Shown piece by piece: positions 1 to 7,675 of a stretch of DNA of 16,299 nt. A program made the translations under genes and the position numbers. Location of the stretch: contig DBXQ01000005.1 of NCBI GenBank assembly GCA_002309955.1, positions 10,048-26,346 on the forward strand, in the 5' to 3' direction. This stretch comes from Bacteroidales bacterium UBA1208 (lineage in GTDB: Bacteria; Bacteroidota; Bacteroidia; Bacteroidales; P3). Position 1 is the stretch's first letter. Each line of letters opens with the position of its first letter. The notes below the pieces were generated by a model, which saw only the letters and a program-made list of their open reading frames with translations, was not told the DNA's origin and made no database searches.

Positions 1-16
1 CCACTCTGGCATAAAA

Positions 17-86
17 CCTAACGACCAATTTGGGTTGAAATGTGTCGGGACGATATCTGGATAGTGCCTAATAACCGATTGGGGTT
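17..86. repeat. Degenerate direct repeat, about 50-bp period
   Basis: CCTAACGACCAATTTGGGTT at 17-36 and CCTAATAACCGATTGGGGTT at 67-86 match at 16 of 20 positions. A TCTGG also recurs 51 bp apart (5-9 and 56-60), so the repeated unit is about 50 bp and may continue beyond the left edge. I do not recognise the element. It lies in non-coding DNA just beyond the hairpin that ends the giant gene. Confidence 0.4.
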
Positions 87-97
87 TATGAAGAGAA

Positions 98-126
98 GGG
101 GCGGAAAACGTTGTGTTTTCCGCCCC
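98..126 (-). terminator. Hairpin terminator of the giant secreted protein gene
   Basis: A perfect 12-bp stem, GGGGCGGAAAAC at 98-109 with GTTTTCCGCCCC at 115-126, encloses a 5-nt loop. It starts about 34 nt after the stop codon of the minus-strand gene. The tract after the stem on the minus strand is pyrimidine-rich (TTCTCTTC) rather than pure U. On the plus strand the stem is followed by CTCTTT, so it could act in both directions. The stem is certain; its use as a terminator is inferred from position. Confidence 0.65.
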
Positions 127-159
127 CTCTTTAGAATGTCATTCTTTGCAGTTGACGGG

Positions 160-3100
160 TCAAGGTTTTCGGAGTATTTCGATGACGCCGTTGCGTTGCA
201 CCGAGCCGTCGCTTCCTTGTCCGACGAAACGGTAGTAATAAGTGCCGTCGGGGGTGTTGGTGCTGTTGGGATCCCAGAAGTGGTCTTCTTGGCTGATGTT
301 GTTGACTTGGAATACAAGGTGGCCCCAACGGTCGTAGATGGAGAGGTTGTTGTAGGGGTAGCGGTTGTATTCAATTAGGTTTCCGATGCGGAAGAGGTCG
401 TTGTAGCCGTCGTTGTTGGGTGTGACGACGTTGGGGAATTGCAGTGAGGATGGGACAATGGTGACGGTGTCGAGCAGGGTGTCGGCACAGTAGATGGAGT
501 TGCCCGTGATGCCAATGTTCTCTTTGGTGAGGATGAGCCAGACTTCGTAGGATGCCGGTAATTCGACATCGGTGGTGTCCCAGCGGTAGGCGGGATGGGT
601 GACGTTGGAGGAGTCAAGGTCGTCGGGCGTGAGGGGTTGTTTTTCGAACAGCCAGAGTGATGTGCAGGTGGAGTCGAGGGGGATGGAGATGTTGTGGAAA
701 GTGGTCCAGGGATGGAGTTCGGAGGGTTGGGTGGTGTCCCAGAAGAAATTGGCAGTGGGAGTGGGTATGACATGGACACCGGATGGATTAGTGAGGGTGT
801 CGGTGCAGCCGATAGTGTCGATGACACTGAGCGAGAAGAAGTAGTGGCCGGTGGTGTAGGTGTGTGAGAAGAAGGCGTTGGTGTCATACGGGCTGGCTCC
901 TTGGGTGAGGGAGGTGCTGTCGCCAAAGTCCCAAGAGCTGCTGTTGGTGTGGGTGGAGAGGTTGCGGAAGTAGAGGGTGTAGGGGGAACAACCTTCCCAA
1001 AGGGTGTCGGCCAGGGCTACCCAATGGAGTGAGTCTTCTGAAATTTCCCAGCGGGGTTTGAAGAGGGAGTCGTTGGTGTGGAGTTCGATGATGTAGATGC
1101 TGTCGCAGTTGTTGACGGTTTGGTAGGAGTCGTAGATGGTGAAGGGGGCGTAGTAGGTTTGGCCGTTGTAGTAGTAGGGTTGCCGCGGACAAAGGGTCGC
1201 GGAGTCGTGAAATTCGTAGCGTGGGTAGAGTGTGAGTATGAGGTGGAAGGAGCTGTCGCAGCCCGCCGAGGTATGGTATGTGTAGGTGTGGAATCCGGCG
1301 GTGAAGATAAGGGTGTCGTGGAAGTGATAGGTGGCACCGTCGCAGGTGGTGTCGGAGGTGTAGGTATGGTAGGAGGGATGGACGGTAAGTGTGAGGTTGA
1401 CTACGCTGTCGCATCTATCGGTGGTAAGGAGGCTGTCGATATAGATGCCAGATTCGTAGACTGTGGTGTCGAAGAGTCTGTAGCCTTGGTCGTCGCAAGC
1501 ATCGGCAATGGCGTTGGTTTCGAAGACTGGCTTGGTAACAAGGGTGATGTTGTAGATGCTGTCGCATGAGTGGACGGTCTGGAAAGAGCTTTGCAAGTAC
1601 TGGGTAGTGTTGGGGGCGGAGCCGGAGGGGATGTGTATGCCGTAGCGGTTGTACTCATGGTTGGTACAGAGGGTGTCGGTAAGATTGAAGTTGTATATGG
1701 GGTGTACGGTGAGGTAGACAAGCGTTTCTTTAATGCTGTCGGGAGCAAATACTTGCCGTACTATGTATTGGCCAGAGGTGAGGAAGGCTGAGTCGGCCAG
1801 ACGGAAGGTGTCGCCTTGGCAGATGGAGGGGTAGATTGTGTCGTAGTGGATGCAGGGGGATGGGATAAGGATGCGGATAACGGTGTCGTTGTAGCAGAGG
1901 CCTTGTCCTAAGGAGGCTTTGAGGCGGACGTTGAAATAACCAGGTTCGAAGATGTGGTAGGGATGGCGTGCGTAGCTGGTGTCGCCGTCGCCGAATTCCC
2001 AGATGTAGGAGTCGCACTCCATAGGTGTGAGATTGGTGAGGGCGGGGTCGGTGGCAGCACAGCTGAGGTTCTGGAAGCGGACTTTTACGCGACAGTCGAT
2101 AGTGTCGACAAAGCTATAGGAGAAATTGGCAAAGGGGAAAATGTTGCCCACAACTGCTGTTTTCTCAAAGTAGCAGTTGGTTTCGGTGTTGCCTACGAAG
2201 GAGGCTCGGCAGTGGTAGGTGCCGGGTTGTGAACTGGAGAAGTAGCGTGTGGTGTCGAGGATAACATTGGCACTGTCGACGTTGTACCATTGGTAACGGA
2301 AACCTTCAGGGGCGGTGAAGTTGTTTGAGTCCACGTCACCGCACGAGCCTGCTTTGATGTATTTTTGGTCGCATTCGAGGGTGAAGTAGGCATAGCCGAA
2401 ATGGCCTGTTTGTGCGCAGTCGTAGGTGGTGAGTTTGACAAAGATGCGTTGGCCTTGCAGGGGTTCGAGGTCAATGCCTACAGCTGTCCAGTCTTTCCAC
2501 AGGACGGTACAGGTGTCGTAGAGGTAGGAGTTCCAGTTGAGTTGGTCGGAGGATACGAAGTCGGCCGAATAGCATGCGGTGTTGATGGGGTTGTCGTATT
2601 CGTCGACGATGGAGAATTTGAAGCGGGGTTGGTCTTCGGGCTGGTGGCCAGGGTTTTCGAGTACGGCGGCATAGCGTAGAAGTAGTATGTCGGATGTGGA
2701 GGTGTCGACAATATATTCGTAGGTGATGCTTTCGTTTTCACCGCCATAGTTCCAGTTGCCAAGGCGGACGGAGTAGCTGTGTCCAGACGGAATGGTACGC
2801 AACTGATTACCTGTGCGGGGGTCGAAATAAGTGGTGTCGAGCATGACAGTGTGGCGCGAGTAGATGTTGTCGGGGCCGTAGTCAATGATTCCCTCATAGG
2901 CGTCGGGGTAGTTGATATCACCGTATCGGCAGCGGGTATGGCAGGAGTAGAGGTTGGCGAAGTCGATGCAGTTGTCGCCTCCGGCACAGAATTCAAACCA
3001 GGTGGTGTCAATGCATTCAATGGCGTTGTTGGTGATGAAGACAAAGTAGTGGGTGCCATCGATAAGGCTGTCTAAGTGGACAACTTTTGTGTCGGTGGAT

Positions 3101-6100
3101 ATGGAGTCCATGTGTTTTTGGTCGGAGCCGTACCAGAAAGTCCAGTGGTCGGCTGAGCTGTTGTCGTCCCAGCGGATGCGGCATGTGGAGTCGGTCATGA
3201 GGTCGGTGCGTATATTGCCGATTGTGTTGAAGAGGACTTTGAATTCGAAGCCTGAGGCATTGCGATTGTCGCCGTTGCTGATAAACTGGATGCAGAGGTT
3301 GCCAGTGGTGGAGTGGAGTTCGAAATTGTCGTCGTCACCGCTCCAGTCCCAAATATACCATTCCCAAGAGCCTTCGTCGTAGATGGTGAGACGGTCGTTG
3401 CCGCGAATGTGTACTTTGCCTTTGAGTATGATGGGGTCGCCGGTGTTGGAGTGGATGTGGAGGGTCTGGTTGCTGTTGTGGTGATAGTTGTTGGGGCCTC
3501 CCAAATCTTGGATGGTATAGCATTCGTTGATATTGAGGGTGCGAGAGTACTCCTGATTGTAGGGCATAATGATGATGGAGGTGTCGCAGGGAGTGAGGAA
3601 GCACTGTTTAACAGGGGCTTTGCAGTCGGGAAGGGTTTCGTTGCTCCAAAAATAGCAGACGTATTGGCGGTCGGGAACGAGGTTGTTGAAGTCATAGCTG
3701 CGCGTGGTGGTAGTGACAGTGTCGAGATTGTCCTCGTCTTCACCGTAGGCTATCCACCATTGGGTGGCTCCTGAAGTGTCGACCCATGTGAGGTGGGCTG
3801 TGGTACAGGTAACGGAGGTAGGGGTGATTTGGTGGATGGAGTAGTTCATCAACACTTCAAAGTCAAATCCTTCACCATTGTCGAAGGTGTTGTCAGAGGT
3901 GACTGCATAGAAGCAAAGGTAGCCATTGTCCGACGAGACAAAAGCGTTTCCGATACCACCGAATTGAGAGGTGGTGGTGTTGCTTGAGATTTCGAGATAG
4001 CTATAGCCGATGTTGTAGTTGCCTTGGATGGAGATGCCACGGCCGTCGGCGGATTGGAAGTCGTGGTCCATTGTGCAACCGGGGAAGGGTGGATTGAAGC
4101 CGCCGTTGTCGTAGATGTGTACGCATCCGTCGACAGGTATGATGTCGGCGATGCCTTCGACAAGGGAGTGCCGGCCAATGATTCCAAGAAGTGTGTTGTG
4201 GTATTGTGTAATCAAGATATTGGGGTCGTGGGGCATGCGTATGCCGTAGATGGATGGGATGATGCAGTTGCCTGCGCTGAAGTTGCTTTCGATTTGGATG
4301 TAGCATTGTGTGTTGCGCTGCAGACCTGTCAAGGTGGCTTGGTTGGTTGTGGTGGTGATGGTGCGGAGGGAGTCGATATGTGTGCCGTAAGTGATGGTCC
4401 ATTGATTGGCTACGGAGGTGTCCTGCCATGTGATGGCCATAGAGGTGTCTGTTTGCCAGAGGGTGTCAAGCGAAGTGAGTGTGGGGTAGAAGGTGATGCG
4501 GAATGCAAAACCGGAACTGTTGATGGCCTCGTTGGTTTTGAGTGTGATATAGGCGATTCCGTTGGGATACCAATTGTCTATATGCCACCAATATTGGTTA
4601 CCATCGGAGCCGTCTTCGTTGAAGGAGAGAAGATCGCTCACACCGGCATAGCCGTAGAGATGGAAACCCAAGCCCGTGGTGGAGCGGATAACCAAGGTGG
4701 AGGTATCGCTGGAATAGTAATCGCCCATTCCACCGGGGTCGTAGACGGTATAGCATTCGCCGGGAGTAATCCAGACGGTGTCACGCGAGTGGGGTGTCAT
4801 GACAATATCGTTGGCACCCAGTGTGGTGAAGGAATGGGTTTGTAGGTTACAATTGTTGGTAATAGGAGCACGGCTGATGTGGAAAATATAGTTGGTCAAA
4901 GGTTGGAGGCCAGTTAGATTGATGTGGGACGTGCTGGTTTGAACCGAATTCCATACATTGCCGTCAGAGTAGCTGATATACCATGGTCCGGTATGGCCAC
5001 TGTTGTCGGTCCAGCGGATTTCGGCGCTGGTGCTTTTCACGTGGGCGATTTGCACCTCGTCGAAATCTTGGTTGTCCTGGTCTATTCGGATATGGAATCC
5101 TTTGCGATGGGTCTTTCCATTGGTGCTCCAACGTAGGCGGAGGAATCCGTTCTCGCTCTGGATACGGAAACGGCTGCCATTGTACCATGTCCAGTAACCG
5201 TTAAGTTCGTTGTTGAAGTCGTGGTCGTTGGAGGGGTTGACACCGGTACGGAGAACATCCTCGCCGTCGTAGCCGTTGTTCTGTACGTCGTAAAGGCTTT
5301 CGTAGTCGAACTCTCCGGTAATGAAGAAATCACTTCCATTGGTTGAGGTGATGATTATCTGGCTGGTATCGTAGTTGAAATAGTCGTGTTCCTCGCCACC
5401 GGGGTCGAGAATGGTATAGCAGTTGCCCGGGGTATAGACCAAGGTGTCAATGCCACGATAGGGCATGATAATGGTGTTGTTGTCGCCGCCTTGGGTGATA
5501 AATGCGCGACGGTCGGAATATTGGCAGGTTGAGCCCGCTCCCTGACGTGTGATGTAGTAGATGTATTGTGTGCCAGGGGTGAGGCCGGTGAGGGTGGCAG
5601 ATGGGGTGGTGACATTGAGTGTTTGGATATTGTCTTCGTCATTGCCGTAGTGTACCTGCCATCCGAAACTGGAGGGTGTCGGGTCGGTCCACGATACGGT
5701 AGCACTATTCGTGGTTACTGACGAGGACTGAAGGTTGGTGATGGTGGTGTCCATCTGGATGATGTCGAAAGCGAAACCTAATCCATTTTCCTCTGGGTCA
5801 GAGGTGAAGCCAATGGTGCAGAAACCATCCGAACAGAAGACCTCAAAATCGCTGTTGTCATTGTCGTAGCTGTGCCAATAACCGTCATAGTAGATGAACA
5901 GGCGGTCGGGAGGAAGGATATTGAGCCATCCTTTCAGCCGGAATCCACGCCCATTGGCAGTACGGAGGGTGTAGGCGGAGAAGTCGGAATGGAAATAGTT
6001 GTTCGAACCGCCTCCGGCATCTACAATGGTATAGCAACTGCCGGGTTGTAGTATGGTGGTGTCGGTGTTGCGGTAAGGCATGACAAGCGTGTCGGTAAGG

Positions 6101-7407
6101 CCGTTGGTGAAAAAGGCATGGCGGTAGGGGGTGATGCATGAGTCAGTGATGTTGCCTTGGATGGTGTAGACATATTGGGTGCCTGGTTCAAGGCCGTTAA
6201 GTGTGATGTTGGTGGAGGCGACGGTGCGTGAAATCCAATGATCCTCGGTGGATGAATAGCGGACAGTCCACTGGGTGGAAGCCGATGTGTCGGTCCACTG
6301 TATTGTGGCCGAAGTAGGTGTAACGTTGGTGACAGTGGGAACGATAATATGGTTGTTCTCCCAAATCAGACGGTATTGGAATTTGGTGTTTTCGGCATGA
6401 GTCAATGTGGCCGAACCCAATGGGAAATAAAACTTGTGGTGATGGCGTCGGTTGTCGTCCCAGAATGAGGCATTGCTTCCGAAACCATAGTTGGCGCTCC
6501 AATCGGCGGAAAAATAGTAGCTGGAACTCCACCCGTCGGCATAGAATCCTACGTGGTCGGGTGTTGTAAGGTTAGTGCTAATCCATCCTGTAGGCAGATT
6601 GTTATTACCGGGACCGGAAGTGGCGTTGATGGTGTAGCATGTTCCGCTGGTAAGGTCGAAATGGCTGCCGTCAGGATGGGTGTATAATTGGTTGTCGGGA
6701 TGGCTCACAATGAAGTATTGACGAGCGGTCTCCATGCAGGCAGTGGCGTTGTTTTCAATGTAATAGGCATAGTATGTGTTGTTGCGCAGTCCTGTGATGG
6801 TAACCGATTTGGTGTTGCTGGTCACGGTGTGGAGAGAATCTTCGTCGCAGAAATAAGTGATTGTCCATCCCGTGGCCTCGGGCAGATTGTCATCCCAAGT
6901 CAGGGTAATGGTGCTGTCGTCCACAGCCTGCGAAGCCCAGTTGTAGATGGTGTTCGGGAAGATGACCTGTATCTCATATCCTCTGAACGAGGCATGAGTG
7001 TTGGAACGGAAATGAATCAGCGAGCTTGTGTCGCCGCTCCACCACATACCGTTCGATGACGACCCACAGTAGCGTGAGGGCCATGAATTGCTGTCGGCCG
7101 TACTGTAAATGTCAAAATAGTCGCTGCAGTCGTCGGTTGCGCTGGTTTCATAATTCAACCGTAACATGAAACTGCCCGACGTGGAATAAATATATAGCCA
7201 GGAGTTCTCGTTGTTGGAGTAGTTTGAATATCCGCCGGGATCCAATATGGTGTAGCAGTTCTGTCGGTTGATAGTGAGAGTGTCTGTGCCAAGATGAGGC
7301 ATTACTACCACCTGTTGGGCAAAAAGGAAGGCGGGCAGCAAAAGTATCAGGAGCGCGGATAATCTGATTGTGAGTTGTCGTTTTTTGTATTGCATGGAGC
7401 TATTCAT
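160..7407 (-). CDS. Giant secreted multidomain protein with type IX secretion (type B) sorting domain
   Basis: Role: probably a cell-surface or secreted adhesin-like protein exported by Sec and then the type IX system; no ligand or enzyme activity can be assigned. The N-terminus has a signal peptide (KKRQ, then a Leu-rich stretch ending AFLFAQ). Seven units of about 200-220 residues follow. Each has a CUB-like part marked by CYTI.DPGG-type motifs (near residues 50, 255, 456, 661, 882, 1094, 1294; copies 2 and 6 diverged) and a fibronectin-III-like part (W.D.S....W.I.YG...LTGL.P.T.Y). Residues ~1476-1720 are a non-repeated, Cys-containing region. PKD-like cores (WEFGDGD, SWDFGDS) sit near 1801 and 2156, flanking two-Cys modules with GCDS/CDSI motifs spaced 51 residues apart. 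The last ~90 residues (TPNNDGYNDLF, YDRWGHLVF, PDGTYYYRF) match the gliding-motility C-terminal domain. Start: the frame is open to a TTG at 7437, but that and the ATG at 7425 overlap or abut the -7 box. ATG 7407 (A at -3) or ATG 7395 is therefore likelier. Monocistronic. Confidence 0.88.
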   Translation of the reverse strand: MNSSMQYKKRQLTIRLSALLILLLPAFLFAQQVVVMPHLGTDTLTINRQNCYTILDPGGYSNYSNNENSWLYIYSTSGSFMLRLNYETSATDDCSDYFDIYSTADSNSWPSRYCGSSSNGMWWSGDTSSLIHFRSNTHASFRGYEIQVIFPNTIYNWASQAVDDSTITLTWDDNLPEATGWTITYFCDEDSLHTVTSNTKSVTITGLRNNTYYAYYIENNATACMETARQYFIVSHPDNQLYTHPDGSHFDLTSGTCYTINATSGPGNNNLPTGWISTNLTTPDHVGFYADGWSSSYYFSADWSANYGFGSNASFWDDNRRHHHKFYFPLGSATLTHAENTKFQYRLIWENNHIIVPTVTNVTPTSATIQWTDTSASTQWTVRYSSTEDHWISRTVASTNITLNGLEPGTQYVYTIQGNITDSCITPYRHAFFTNGLTDTLVMPYRNTDTTILQPGSCYTIVDAGGGSNNYFHSDFSAYTLRTANGRGFRLKGWLNILPPDRLFIYYDGYWHSYDNDNSDFEVFCSDGFCTIGFTSDPEENGLGFAFDIIQMDTTITNLQSSSVTTNSATVSWTDPTPSSFGWQVHYGNDEDNIQTLNVTTPSATLTGLTPGTQYIYYITRQGAGSTCQYSDRRAFITQGGDNNTIIMPYRGIDTLVYTPGNCYTILDPGGEEHDYFNYDTSQIIITSTNGSDFFITGEFDYESLYDVQNNGYDGEDVLRTGVNPSNDHDFNNELNGYWTWYNGSRFRIQSENGFLRLRWSTNGKTHRKGFHIRIDQDNQDFDEVQIAHVKSTSAEIRWTDNSGHTGPWYISYSDGNVWNSVQTSTSHINLTGLQPLTNYIFHISRAPITNNCNLQTHSFTTLGANDIVMTPHSRDTVWITPGECYTVYDPGGMGDYYSSDTSTLVIRSTTGLGFHLYGYAGVSDLLSFNEDGSDGNQYWWHIDNWYPNGIAYITLKTNEAINSSGFAFRITFYPTLTSLDTLWQTDTSMAITWQDTSVANQWTITYGTHIDSLRTITTTTNQATLTGLQRNTQCYIQIESNFSAGNCIIPSIYGIRMPHDPNILITQYHNTLLGIIGRHSLVEGIADIIPVDGCVHIYDNGGFNPPFPGCTMDHDFQSADGRGISIQGNYNIGYSYLEISSNTTTSQFGGIGNAFVSSDNGYLCFYAVTSDNTFDNGEGFDFEVLMNYSIHQITPTSVTCTTAHLTWVDTSGATQWWIAYGEDEDNLDTVTTTTRSYDFNNLVPDRQYVCYFWSNETLPDCKAPVKQCFLTPCDTSIIIMPYNQEYSRTLNINECYTIQDLGGPNNYHHNSNQTLHIHSNTGDPIILKGKVHIRGNDRLTIYDEGSWEWYIWDWSGDDDNFELHSTTGNLCIQFISNGDNRNASGFEFKVLFNTIGNIRTDLMTDSTCRIRWDDNSSADHWTFWYGSDQKHMDSISTDTKVVHLDSLIDGTHYFVFITNNAIECIDTTWFEFCAGGDNCIDFANLYSCHTRCRYGDINYPDAYEGIIDYGPDNIYSRHTVMLDTTYFDPRTGNQLRTIPSGHSYSVRLGNWNYGGENESITYEYIVDTSTSDILLLRYAAVLENPGHQPEDQPRFKFSIVDEYDNPINTACYSADFVSSDQLNWNSYLYDTCTVLWKDWTAVGIDLEPLQGQRIFVKLTTYDCAQTGHFGYAYFTLECDQKYIKAGSCGDVDSNNFTAPEGFRYQWYNVDSANVILDTTRYFSSSQPGTYHCRASFVGNTETNCYFEKTAVVGNIFPFANFSYSFVDTIDCRVKVRFQNLSCAATDPALTNLTPMECDSYIWEFGDGDTSYARHPYHIFEPGYFNVRLKASLGQGLCYNDTVIRILIPSPCIHYDTIYPSICQGDTFRLADSAFLTSGQYIVRQVFAPDSIKETLVYLTVHPIYNFNLTDTLCTNHEYNRYGIHIPSGSAPNTTQYLQSSFQTVHSCDSIYNITLVTKPVFETNAIADACDDQGYRLFDTTVYESGIYIDSLLTTDRCDSVVNLTLTVHPSYHTYTSDTTCDGATYHFHDTLIFTAGFHTYTYHTSAGCDSSFHLILTLYPRYEFHDSATLCPRQPYYYNGQTYYAPFTIYDSYQTVNNCDSIYIIELHTNDSLFKPRWEISEDSLHWVALADTLWEGCSPYTLYFRNLSTHTNSSSWDFGDSTSLTQGASPYDTNAFFSHTYTTGHYFFSLSVIDTIGCTDTLTNPSGVHVIPTPTANFFWDTTQPSELHPWTTFHNISIPLDSTCTSLWLFEKQPLTPDDLDSSNVTHPAYRWDTTDVELPASYEVWLILTKENIGITGNSIYCADTLLDTVTIVPSSLQFPNVVTPNNDGYNDLFRIGNLIEYNRYPYNNLSIYDRWGHLVFQVNNISQEDHFWDPNSTNTPDGTYYYRFVGQGSDGSVQRNGVIEILRKP
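1099..1566 (-). repeat. Four 51-residue (153-bp) two-cysteine modules inside the giant gene
   Basis: The minus-strand codons for Cys-Asp-Ser lie in the motif GCTGTCGCA (plus-strand sense), which recurs at 1099-1107, 1252-1260, 1405-1413 and 1558-1566. The spacing is exactly 153 bp each time. Each module also has a second Cys near its start and ends in a hydrophobic strand such as VVNLTLTV or IYNITLV. A fifth, more diverged copy appears to precede them (CQGDTF ... LVYLTVHP). Such modules are common before sorting domains in large Bacteroidota surface proteins. Confidence 0.7.
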
Positions 7408-7426
7408 TATATATAAAAATGCCATG

Positions 7427-7434
7427 CAAAAGTA
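7427..7434 (-). promoter_or_regulatory. Bacteroidota-type -7 box for the giant gene
   Basis: The minus strand reads TACTTTTG here, an exact match to TAnnTTTG. Transcription would start roughly 4-8 nt downstream, near 7420. That leaves a leader of about 14 nt to ATG 7407 or 26 nt to ATG 7395, and excludes the upstream TTG 7437 and ATG 7425 as starts. I see no convincing -33 TTTG at the usual distance. Confidence 0.6.
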
Positions 7435-7477
7435 CAACTTTTTTTTTATTTGAACAGATTGATTTTTATCCCCTAAA

Positions 7478-7503
7478 AAAAGCCTCCCGTGGGGGAGGCT
7501 TTT
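7478..7503 (-). terminator. Rho-independent terminator downstream of nrdJ
   Basis: AGCCTCCC (7481-7488) pairs with GGGAGGCT (7493-7500), and flanking AAA/TTT extends the stem to 11 bp around a GTGG loop. Read on the minus strand, the stem is followed by a run of seven T residues, a classic intrinsic terminator. It lies about 170 nt after the nrdJ stop and just upstream of the giant gene's promoter, so it insulates the two. On the plus strand the stem is followed by TTTTCC, a weaker signal. Confidence 0.82.
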
Positions 7504-7675
7504 CCGGTGATATCAAAAATGTCAATAAAGTATTGGTTTCCAATTGTTGTTGTACGGTTCTACGTACTGTTTGCTTGTCACTTTTTTCTGTTCGAAAGAG
7601 TGTGTTGTTGTTTGCTTTTTATCCCGTTTCAATCAGCCGTTTGGATAGGTTTTTTGTGCAATTTAAGGTGGACGG
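7504..7675. other. nrdJ 3' untranslated / intergenic stretch
   Basis: Non-coding as far as I can see. The open frames here are short, T-rich and have no family signature. Together with the terminator and the giant gene's promoter, this makes the whole gap between the two minus-strand genes about 268 bp. Confidence 0.5.

Noticed and set aside
4024..4845. Plus-strand open frame (273 codons) opposite the giant gene
   Set aside because: A Gly/Val/Asp-rich shadow of the Thr/Ser/Asn-rich minus-strand protein.
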